The notes below the pieces were generated by a model. That model ran no database searches. It saw only the letters and a program-made list of their open reading frames with translations, and was not told the DNA's origin. DNA of 64,000 nucleotides from Asterochloris sp. CNOR1. Lineage: Eukaryota > Chlorophyta > Trebouxiophyceae > Trebouxiales > Trebouxiaceae. Made by a program: the position numbers and the translations under genes. Below are positions 46,101 through 58,100 of this stretch, one piece after another (the stretch's first letter is position 1; every line of letters starts with the position of its first letter). The stretch covers positions 992,001 to 1,056,000 of the forward strand of contig OZ017759.1 of NCBI GenBank assembly GCA_963969365.1, read 5' to 3'.

Positions 46101-49100
46101 GTAGCGCAGGGCTTGGCAGGAACAAGCACTTCTCACAACCCAGGCCTGCTTCTGAAGGTCACGGACATCTTGCAGAAGCAGGCCATCCCAAAGGCAGCCA
46201 AGGGCAGGACATTGCTAGGTTGACTCCATAGTCATTGTGGTCAGGCCCTGAACTCACCAACACAAGATGATCATATCGCCATGGCATGCCCTGGCATGCC
46301 TCTCAGCAGCTTGCACATGCTGGCTTGTGGCTGTAATGCAGGCTGCAGATGCCCAGCAGCAACTGTCTGCCCTTAAGGCTGCGGCAGCTGCGGAGCGGAC
46401 AGCCAAGCACAGCTTGGAGGGGCAGCAGACCCAGCTGCAAGGGACCTCCAGCAGGCTGGAGAGACAGCTTGCTGCGGCAGAGGCTGAGCGCGAATCTCTC
46501 AGCGCCCAGCTCAGGGTGCGTCTGCGTCACAGGCAACCAGATTGCAGCTGCATGTGGTGTGCAGGCTGCCAGCCAGCCTGCTTCAGACTTGCTGCTGAAT
46601 GAGCTGCATACGCCAATGCGCACCGCATGAATGCTGACTGGAAGCGCCTAAATGCTCCACGCATGCACAGTACCTCCCAAGGTTCCCATTGATGCCTCCA
46701 CAATGCTGCTGCTCGTGTGCTGTGTATCCCTTGGAGACGTCGGTGAAGACCCAGTTGTCAGTCTGCTTGCTGGAGATCATGAGCCAGGCCAGATTATGGG
46801 CAGACTATATCCTGCACAACCTGGAAGCACGTACTGTTGCGACGTCAAGCTGTCCTGCAGGACATCACCCAGGCCAAGCTGCGGGCAGCCTCAGCACTGC
46901 AGGCTGCCCAGGAGGACCGTGACCAGCTGGCAGAGCAGGCCCAGCTGCAAACGCGGCAGCTGCAGGAGGAGCGGGCACAGACTGACTCCCTGGCAGCTGA
47001 GCGGGACTCGCTGCAGGGGGAGGCCAACCGCCATCGCATTCGGGTGAGGCCCGCTGCTTCTGTGACAGACTGTTGCGTCAAACAAGTGCAATGACAACCA
47101 TGCAACAAGCACAAGAAGAAGGCATTCGAGGTATGCCTTGTGCTGCCCCAGCAGGCCTCATATTGGGGCTGTGGCAGCACCGGTCAGCCAAAAGACTTGC
47201 TGGACACGCGCTGATAGGCAGGCACTCAGCTCATTCTGCTGCTGCATGTGAAGGTGGATGGCCAAGCGGCCCTGGTAGCTGCTCTGATGCGCATGTGCTG
47301 CCTCAAGCTGGCCCTGTGGCCCGCAGGCCCACTGTTGTGCTGACCAGCATCCTGAAAGGCAAGAAGGAGGCGTTCCATGTGACAGTCGATGCTGCAATCA
47401 CTCCGATGCCGGGCACAGATTTTGTGTTGCTCGCAGGCATTCTGCAGCTCTCTCTGACGACAGCTGAGATGCTTTCTGTGCAAACCAGCATATAGACAGC
47501 AAGAAGGGTCTCCTGCAGGAGGCTGGGGCCCCACAAACTCCACCCGCCTTCCTGCAAGTCAGGAGTCTTGCTTTGCAGGCCAGTGTCCTGGAAGGCGAGA
47601 AGGAGGTTCTGCAGGAGGCTGCTGAGGCTGCCCAGGCCAGGCTGAGGGAGACACGGGAGTCCATGGCTGCCCAGATCAAGGAGCTGTCCCAGCTGCAGCA
47701 CCTGCCCCCACGCCTGCAGGACATGCAGGACCAGGTGGGTCACCCAGTAAATTTGGCTGGGCCATCACGGATGTTGTGAGGCTGATCGCAGCTCTTGCCC
47801 AGGACTCAAAGGACATGCTGAAACAGGCATGGGCTTCTCTATCACTGCCTCAGACCCTGCTCTGGTGAGAGCTGTGCCAAGATGTACAATGCCTGCACTC
47901 CCTTCAAAGATGCAGCATGGGCAAGTGCAAAATCACAGCTTCAGACAGGCTTCCCCTGAGCCTCATGAACTAGTCTCACTCCAGTGGTCTTCCCCGCAAC
48001 GGCACATATGCCTGTGCATCACTATGGCGCGCGGCCCATGTCTCAAATGGAGCACCATGCCTGCTGTAAGGGCCAATGCCTGTAGATGCAGCTGCCCAAG
48101 CAATAGAAGGGATGCTAAGCCGCCTGCTCCGTCTCATGCACCATACTCAGCATGCCCAGAGTCTGCAGCAGCGCCATGCTGCACCAATTCTGAGTGCTTC
48201 TGTGTATTGACGCAGGTCCGTGAGTACATGAACCGCGTGGTGCGGGCTGAGAGTGAGGCCTCAAGAGCAAAGGCGGAGGCAGTTCGTGTCAGCGAGGCTC
48301 TGCAGTGCGCAGACCAGGACATCCAGGCAAGCGCAGAGCAGTCTTCAGTGCCCATATGATCTCTATCTGCCATCGCTGCTGGGCATGGCGTGAGGCAGCC
48401 CTGTATTTTCTACTTGTGTGCTGTCGCATAAGCTCTGTGCTCTTTTGTTGCATGCAGCAGTGTCAATGCAACATTGTCATAGTGTGCTCGGCCGAACCTG
48501 ACCATATCATGAGGCTTCAACCAAGGGGCTGCATGCACCAACAGATGGCGCAGAGGCGCATCAGGAAGTCTTACCATGTCCCAGTTTGCTGCACCCTTGT
48601 TCTCATTGCATTTCTTGCCAGGCCTGCAGGCGCTGCACAGGGCACTGGATGAGGCAGAGGTTCAGAAGAATGCCCTGGGTACACAGCTGCAGGCCGTCCG
48701 CCGGGAGGACGAGCAGAGCAGGGCAGCATATGAGGTGAGCACTGATGCCTGTGTCGCTGCTTGGCAGGGGCTCATGCCTTCTTGGCAACAGGAGCACAAG
48801 CAGCACTGCCCAACGCTCAAGGTGGGGAGGGATACCCTGCACACTGGCATAGGTTTGGTCAGAGGAGCACAAGGGGGAGCTTGTTCTGTGCATGAGCACT
48901 AGATGAAGAGGTTAGCAAGATGAAGCAGCCCCTGGCTGGCAGGGACACATGCCTTGCTTGTCTGACTGCCAGCATGGCTTGCACATGTGCCAGACCTTGG
49001 TTTGCACCTGAGCTTCTTCCACTCTTACTGCCTGGCCCGCAAGCAGGCTGCAGTGGCATCGTGCCAGATCAGGCACACTCAGTCCAATTCACTGCAGCAC

Positions 49101-52100
49101 AATCCACACTGGCAGCCACCTCAATCTGCCCCTTCTCAGGTATACGGTCATGTGCCTGCTGCAGGCGCTGCAGTCAGAGCACAGGCACACCTCAGAGGCA
49201 CGGCGTCGTGCAGAGCAGGAGGCAGCCCACCTGCGGGAGGAGGCAGATGCTGCTGCCCACAACGTGCAGGACTCCAGTAGTGCACTGCAGGGTCACATGC
49301 AACGCATGGCGGCCCTGCAGCGTCAGCTGGGCACCCAGGTGGGACCTTCGCTGTGACTGTTCGCAAACACTGCAGCCCAAGATGCAGCACCAGCTTGGCA
49401 CCTAGCTGAGGCCTTCACGGTGACTGCCCACAGCACGCACGACTCCAGCATAGCACTCCCGGACCAAGGGCAGCGCATGGGTGCCCTACAGTGCCAGCTG
49501 GGCACACAGGTGGGTGCTATTGCTGATGTGAAGCCTGCACATGCAAAGGTGGCTCATGCGCCAACGTTTCCAGCCTGGTGGGTTGTGGGTTAGCAGGTGG
49601 CAGTGCCGTGCCTGATAGAGCAACGCACAGTGGTCCCTGCCAGGGACCATGTCCCCAGCCAGCATCTCTCTGCAGGAGGAGGAGCTTGAGAGGCTGCAGG
49701 CCCAGCTGTCGGCTGCGCAGCAGGCTGCCCAGGCCAGCAACGGACGAGAGGCAGAGGCTCGGGCGCAGGCACGTGAGTACGGGGAGCGGGCGCGGAAGGC
49801 CGAGGCGCTGTACGAGGAGGCTCAGACTGAGGTCGCGCATGTCAGGTGGGCCTTGAAGGGTTGTTTTGATAGTGAGGTCTTTGACAAGGCTGGGCATGCA
49901 TGGCTGGGGCGCTGCACGAGAAGGCCCAGACCGAGGTTTTGCATGTTGAGTAGAGCAAACATGTATGTCAAAGGATGATGCACAGCTAGATGGTTCCTGG
50001 CAGGAGCTGGATGACCATCGTGGCATGAGGACTGCCCTTCATAAGAAGCTGCCTGTTATGCTGCAGGGCAGCAGGTGATGTTGAGTTTTAGCATCCCCCT
50101 TCCAGCTGCTGCCTTGCACCATGAGCACCAGCAGTCAGATGGCAGCTAGTCAACACCGCAGCACAGTGCAGCACTGTTGACCCTGCATCACAGCCTGCTC
50201 ACTGTTCCGCAGGGCAGCGGCGGAAAGGGAGAAAGCCCGAGCTCGCACAGCCTCAGACGAGCTGCTGGCAGTCAGGCGGGAGCTGGAGGATCGCGCAAGG
50301 GAGGTGGACCAGTTGACCACGTTGTCTCTCCGGGGCGATGCCACCGTTCAGGAGTACATGGCGCGCCTGAGGGTAGGTCAGGGTGTGCAACTCCATCGGA
50401 CGAAAGCGATGTGCTGTTGAGCTGGGTTGGTGATCACAGCTGCTGCAGAGATGAGATAACAGCGCTCCAGCAACAAAAGCGGGCAGCCAGGCCCAATGAT
50501 GTTGACAAAATGCCGTACTTTCCTATCAGACCCACAAATCTGCTGCATGGTTGTCGTGCTGGGTCTGCACATGGCCTGGTGGACGTGCTGATGGGCTCTT
50601 GGAAGCTCGATTTGCCCTGGCCCACACGGGGCTGCCTTCTGTCTGCCAGGTTGCACAGTCTTCACCTGCGCTGTCCCTGCTTACCTGCAGAAGGCATCAG
50701 GCGAGGCGCGGGCAGCTGAGCTGCGGTCGGCAGATGCTGCAGCGGAGGTGCAGCGCCAGCAGGACATTGTGGCAGCCAAGGAGTCAGAACTGCGCAGAGT
50801 TCAGCAGGTGCAGTCTTACCACAGATGTGGTTTGTGTGGAAAGCAAGGGCAGCCCACCCTTCCCATATCCTGAGCCAGCCGGGTTGATGTGGTTGACCAA
50901 CGTAATGGTGTCCTGCGGCTGACTGCACAATCGACAGTCCAGTCCTGAGCCCTGTTTTGGTGTCTGCCTCCAGGCATCTTAGCCAAATGCAGCGTTGCAG
51001 CTTGACAGAGGCTGCTAGCAGAGCAGTGGCCACCGCATGTCACCAGTAACCACCTCCTCTCAAGACCTGTCATGTAGGCATAGCTGGAGGCTTTCCAGCC
51101 AGCTGGAGCTATGAACTGCAGCTGCAGGTTGAGCTGGACATTGCCGCCAAGGCAGGGTGCAAGGCGACCCGTTCACAGTCTAGGTTGTGATTGCTGGCCT
51201 TGCAGTCAGCTTGCTGAGCAGCAAGGCAAGGGCTCTGTCAGGCAGCGAGCTTACAGGTTTCCTGCTGTTGCAGGCCCTGCATGTAATGGACTCGATACGG
51301 GACAGCCTCTCGGCAGAACACTTGACAGAAGCCAAGGCATTCATGCAAGTCAACCGGTGGACTCCAGCTGTGTGGCATGGCTGGAGGCCTGGCAGATGCT
51401 GGCATTAGCCCAGCAGCCTGCAGGCAGAGACAGGCAGCAGTCTTGAGCAAGTCCTCCGGCTGCTGGTGCAGGCCCTGCAGACAGTGGACTCTGAGCGGGA
51501 CAGCCTCCAGGCAGAGCTGGACACCAAAGCCGAGGCGGTGGTGCAGCTGACTGAGGAGCTGGACCTGGCCCATCAGCAGACTGACGAGGCCCACAGACGG
51601 CTGGCAGCTGCAGAAGGGCGCCTGGGGCGGGCTGAAGAGCGTGTCACTGCTGCAGAGGCTGAGACGCAGGGCCTGCGGGCCTCGCTGGACAGCCTGCGGC
51701 AGCATGTGCAGGTGGGCGGCGTCAGGACCAGCAAGGGCTGGGGGTGCCTGAGACAGCTTGTGACTGCTGCTGAGGCGTCTTGGGTGTGTGGAGCAGGGAA
51801 GAGCAGGCTGGGGACGAGCCTGCCCGAGGCATGTCGAGGAAGACTCACCTTTGCACAGCCCTCACTTACACCAGGAAACTGCTCTCAAGCCTGTCTGCAG
51901 GCATGTACCCATATAGGACATGGTGCCCAGGCCAACAATCTGGCCGCCTCTTTGCAGGGCTTCTGCAAAGCCTTCATTCAACAGCAGACATGAATGTGAC
52001 TCCTGCTGCTGCAGGCCCTTGAAGAGCTGTGCCGTGGAGGGGTGTCCTGCCAGATGAGCACCGAGCTGCACATCAACGGCTGGGCCTTCCCATCGTCTAT

Positions 52101-55100
52101 TGTGATAAACCAAACAGGGCTGCACTGTCTCAGTCCAGGCTCTGCAGGACCCTCATGTGCTGCTGCTGCAGGCCCTGGAGGGGGAGTATGCAGCCCTGCA
52201 GGATGAGCACCGGGCTGTGGGAGAGGACCTGGAGGTCCTGGTTCGTGAGAATCAGGTGGTCAGCCAGCAGCTGGCCACAGCCGCCACAGAGAGGTGAGAG
52301 GCAGGCACTCCCTGGACTGGCGTGGGGAAGGGGCCACTGTGAGTATGGCTCAGCCCGCATGGCTGTGTGCACTTTCAGACCACATGGGTTTTGATGTCAG
52401 CATGGTCTAGGAAGTGGGAGCTAGCCACAGGCGTGGGGGTTCCCCTCCAGGTCACAAGCGGCTTAGGGAGGGCTCTTCGCCAGGGAGATCAGGCTTTTCA
52501 CAGCTGTGACTGATGCTGCCATGATGTACAAAGTGCAGGTCAATCAGCTGGCCACGGCCGCAACAGATGTGTGATTGACTGACCCAAGACTTGTGCTTAG
52601 GTATCTATTTGAGCCTGCACATGTCGCAAACCTGCAGCTGGCCACTGCGCCATCGCGAACCGGGATATCAGCGTGCTTGGTTTGCGTGGGTGCAGATGAG
52701 CTCTGGTAGGGCAGGGGCATGGCTGCCACAGTGGCACGCTGCATGATTGTGACACTTGAAATTAAGCTACATAATAGTGGGCCCAGCTGAGGCCTTTGCT
52801 GTGGCTGCAAGCTGTCACCAACAGCTGCCACAGCGGTCAGTGATGTCATGTATCTGGCCCTCACACAATTCAACAGCTCGCAGCCCTGCGTCTGCTGAGA
52901 CCTCTGCGTCTGCCGCAGGGATGAGTGGCACCTGGAGCTGCGCGGCTGCAAGGGCAAGCTGGCCACTACGGAGCAGCTTGTGCGGGCCAAGGAGACAGAA
53001 GTGGAGGATCTCAGACGCGCCTATGAGGCAAGTTACTTCTCATGGGCTCCTGCCGGTACAACAAGCCGAGTTCTGCCAGCAGGGTGCATGGTGGGCAATG
53101 CATGCCTGAGGGCTGCCAGCTCAAGCTTTGGACACACATCTGCTCTAGCCACTCTGGCACAACCCCATGTCCATCTCTTGTCTGAGCGTGTTAGGAGAAC
53201 AGCAGAAGCTGCTGCTGGCAGCAGTCTATCGGGCAGCATTGCTGTGCTCAGTGCCAAGCTACAAGCAGGGACCAGGACAAAGCTGTTGGTGCAGTGCCTG
53301 GCTGGGAAGCAGTCCACATTTGCAGAATGCGGCCGAACTCCAATGTGGAGTTCAAGCTCTACCTGCCGCGCAGCAGTCGAAAGGTGCAACAGTTGCCCTG
53401 GTGCCGGGGTGGCTGTTGGCAAAGCATTGTCAGCCTTCTCCAGCCTAAGCTGCACACCTGCGCGTGTCCCTGGTGCAGAGCCTGGCGGGTGAGGAGCGCC
53501 GCCTGCAGAGCACTGTGAGCCAGCTGGAGCGCGAACTGGCAGCGCGGGAGGGCCAGCTGGCAGGGCAAGCCGGGGAGATGGCTGCCCTGCAGGAGGCGCT
53601 GCGCACTGCCCAAGCGCAGTGCAACCAATATGTTATGGACTTGCAGGTGGGTCTGAGCTGCCTGCTGGCCGGCTCATGGTGTGCGCTGCTGACATTCCAA
53701 AAGGCAAGTATGGCCACAGGCGACAGCTGCTCAGCAAGTCCTGAGGGGGCTGCTGGACGCTTGACACAGTGCTGATTGGCTGAGACTTCTGCACTGCATG
53801 TCAAAGGGGACTGTGATAGCGGCTTACGGGAAGTTGCTTCATCAGCTGCTGCCAGAGCTGCATGTCTCAGTAAGCCATTTTGGATCCTTGTTGTTGCTTA
53901 AATGCACAAACCTCCTGTGTATGCCATGCACTCGATAGGAGAGCAGGGGGGTACCTGCACCAAGACCACCACAAATGCGCCCTGCAGGCGTTTGAACGCC
54001 AGACAGATGCTCTCAGCCGCCAGCTACAGCGCACAGGTGGGGAGGCTCAGGACTTGGGGCAGGAGCGCCAGGCTTTGCTGGATCGCCTGAGCACCGCCGA
54101 GCAGGTCAGTCCTGGCATTGAGTGTATGGGGACTGCATGTGATGGAAGGTGCAGTGGCAGGCACTAGCCCAGCATCTGCATTGCCATGTGCCTTGCGACA
54201 AGAGGATCAGGCTCTGCTGGGCTCTGAGCCCTGCAGAGCAACTCAGCCCTGCTTGAGGGATCAAGCTTAGCAGCCCTTTGGGTGGGCCACCGGAGTGGGC
54301 CTGCAGAAGCACAGGTGCTTGCTGGCCTGAGAATCCCATTTTGACAGGCAGTGAAGGCTGTGTCAGGTCCTCCAGCTTGATGTGTGGGCTATGGGACGAT
54401 GATGCCCGCTGCAGATGACTTTCTTGCAGCAGCCCTGCTCAGCCCAGTGGCAGAGGTCCTGGTCTGCAAACCTTGCAAATGTGGACTGATGTCCATGCTG
54501 CAGGTGCGCTTCCAGGTGGAGCAGTCCCGCGATGCGCTGCAGCGCCAGCTCGCGGCGCTGGATGGGCAGCTGCATGTGTCCCAGGCCAGGCAGGAGGAGG
54601 CGCAGGCAGACAACCAGGTGGGGCTGTGAGCAGCCTGACACAGAGTGTACGCTTCAGGGCCAACCCAGGCCCTGCATGCAGCCTCCACTGGCCTGCTGCG
54701 TGGTGTCTGCTTGCCCTGCTGCAACGGGTTGCCTGCGTGGTGGCCAATCTGCCCAGTCACTGCAGGCAGACTGCCGTGTCATGTTGACCGAGGCACTTGT
54801 AGCTCTGCAGGCTCTGCAGCACAGTATGCTAGACAGCTGGCATGGTGGTAGCTGTGCCTTCCCAATGCATCCCTTCCACCGCAGGCCCTGCAGCACAAGC
54901 CACTCCAGAGACCATCAGGATGGCCAATTATGCATCGTCTCAGAATAGGGCGCAGACTGTTGCAAGCAACTTCCTCACAAAACTTTGTGGTGTCTGCTCC
55001 TGCAGCCCCTGGCCGGGCAGAAGGGCTTACTGTGCCTGACCTCGTGACTTCCCTGTTGACCTCTTGGTGCCCTTCTTTCTGTTCCTGCAGGCGCTGCAGC

Positions 55101-58100
55101 ACAAACTGGCTCTGGAGGCCAGCAGAATGGCCGAGTTGGAGAGCCTGCTGGGGCGCATGCGCAGCAGCCAGTTCAAGGGGGAGTTCGATGCGCAGTCCAC
55201 CAGCGAGCGCACCCAGCAGCTGCAGGAACGCAACACTTTGCTGGAGGAGCAGGTCAGGCTTTTCCAGGCTGCTGCTGCTCCATGTGCTGCCTTGACTGTG
55301 CAGACGATGAGCAGCTGCGAATACACAAGACGCTGCTGAAGGAGCAGGTGGTCCTTACATCACCGCCAGCACTTGCTTCTTGCTGGCAGGCAGGCTGCCA
55401 CATCTGGGGGAGTGCAGCCTTTGCCTGATGCCCTGGTGCTGCTGCACAGCACAGCTTCAAGGGCATGCTGGCCTGTACATGCATAGCCTGCAGGTCCTCC
55501 CTGTGGACTGCCTGGCAAAGAGATGTGAACAAACCTTACCAGCAGTCGCACACCACCCCCTGCATTACCACTAGCCTACGTGATGGACTGGATGCAACAA
55601 AATACGGTCTCTGCCCTGCTCTGCACTTGCCTGCATCTGCCGCCATGCACTGTTCAGCCCGCCTGAGTGCTATGCATGTCGCGCCCATGTAAGGAGGGCA
55701 ATATATGGTGTCATGCTTATGCAACCAGCCACCTGCTGTTAGGCACAGCAATTTCTTACTCATTTGCACATCTAGGCACAGAGCATTGCATGCTCCAAAA
55801 GCCACTGTCATGATCGCTGACCAGATGTACAGTCACAGCGCAGCCTTGCATCACCGTGGCGAAGACATGGTTGTGGCGATCACACCAGTCCCTCCCTGCC
55901 TGCTGTCAGCCAAGTGACAGGCCTGCAGCATATCCATACAGGCCAGCAATTGCAGCTGGAACAAACTGCAGCAGCCTGTCGTCTGGCACACGATCGCAGC
56001 CAAGCCACGGTTGCTTTCTCTGCATGCAGGTCAGCGGCCTGCAGAGCCAGATAACGGCCCTGCAGCACACCAGTGCAGCCCAGCAGCAGGAGCTTGAGCG
56101 GCTGCAGCAGCATGCAGCCACAGCCACAATCAGCGCCGCTGGTGCAGAGCTCAAGCTGGATGCAGTGCCCAGGTGTGAGGGCATGTGCGCTGTGGCAGTT
56201 ACGCGCTTCACCTGCATCTGGCTCTAAGCTGCTGTGCTGGCCCAGGATGGTAGCAGCAGTCATAAGTGCATTCAGAGCAAGCCAGCATGACCAAAGCAAC
56301 TGCCAGCATGCTCTGCTCGACTCAAATGGTCCAGTCACCTCAAACCCCCGCTCAGTCAATAGAGCCTATTGCCAGCTCCTATGAACAAACATCTCAAAAC
56401 TTGGACTGTGCAGGCAAGATGTGCAGGTCCAGCTGGATGCTGCACAAAACCACATCAACAAGCTTCAGCAGGAGGTGCAGCAGCAGGCAGCTGAGAAGCA
56501 CGAGGCCCTGCAGAGGGTCGGGCAGGCTCAGGTGGAGATAGCAGCCCTAAGGTCTGTCTTCACAGAGACTCTCATCTCTAAGTGGCTTTGCTTGGTATGT
56601 GCACAATACGGTCATGACGAGAATTGGTTGTGGACATGCTGCCTGTCTGACTGCTGCGTGTGTTGCCATCTTCTATTGCAATGGCAAGGCTGTTGCAGCA
56701 GCCTCTCTCCAGGTGTCTGGTGGAGCAGCATTGGCCCCCAAGTTGCAAGGCAGAGGCTGGCTCAGCTTGCTGCATGACACATGTGACAAGCCAACAGCTG
56801 GCCTTGTCATCTCTGAACAGTGCACTTGATGCCACTGCTGCAAAAACCTTGGCATGAGGGTCAAGACATGGCGGCTCGCTGATGCAGTCTGGATTCAACC
56901 TGCGGGTTGAGCACCATGCAATGCTTGGGAAGCAGTTGCAATGAGGGGTTTCCCATTGAACCCCTGCCAGACATGCTCCCCTTGATGCCATGCTGACATG
57001 AGTGCCTGCTGCTCAGTCGCTTTCGCTGCCTGCTGATGCATTTTGCCGCCACTGCCTGCAGGGCAACCGCCATGCACCAGAGCATGGGCAGCAGCGATGG
57101 GAGCCTGGCTGTCAGCCAGATCGCTGACCTGGACAGGCGCAACACCGCTCTGCACACGGAGCTCGCAGGGGCTCGCCAGGAGCTGCAGACCATGCATGCG
57201 CAGCTGCAGACCGCGCAGCAGGAGCTCAACCAGCTGCGTGAGGTGAGGGCCTGCCGGATAGTGTCTTGACCATGCTGAGTGTGCAGCTGCTGCTGCTGGC
57301 ACACCCAGCAGGAGCTGAGACAGCTTCAGAGTCGTCAGCCCCAGACAGTCGCTTTACAGCCTTGACCCAGGCTCCTCACTGCCCAGCAGCAGAGTGTGAG
57401 AGCTTGCTGCGGGTGGCGCTCTCTTTCCAGTGGTATTGGTGGGCCAGACAGACCGCATCTTCAGCAAGGCAGGCTGCAGCTGCTTGATGTGGATTGGGTA
57501 GCAAGTTGGGTAATAATGAGGCAGACAAAATCTGTGTCGATGCAGAACCTGCCTTTGCCAGCTCCGTGTGCCTGCTATACTGCCTGTCGTCGTACCTGTT
57601 GCTTGCAGGACAGCAGCTGGGCATCATCATGTTCCGTTCACCGCTGTTGGGTAGGTCATTTTGTTTCGACGACCTGCCTTCTGATGTGCAGGACAGCAGC
57701 CAGGCTGCTGCCATGCTCAGCGCCCCTTCATCAGCCCAGCCGTCTACTGCGTCAAATCGCGCTGTGATGTGCAGGGGACATCTCAGGCAACTGCCCAGCA
57801 CATCTGCCCTGACCACCCTATCTGCAGCTTGATGGTGCATCCTGTGCCTGCTGCTTGCAGATAGCAAGACGACACTCATGCTCTTCTTCAATCATGAGCA
57901 TTGCCATAGGTTGCAGTCCCTGTATTCTGATGTGCAGATGGACGGCCAGGTCATTGCTCTGCTCACTCTTCCTTTGGCAGTCCAGGGGTCAGTCCTTCCA
58001 TCGGCCAAGCCTTCTCTGCCGCGGCCACCTGCCCTCTGGTGTGCAGGAGAACAGCCACGCCACTGCCATCATCACGCAGCTGGATCTGGAGAAGAGCCAG

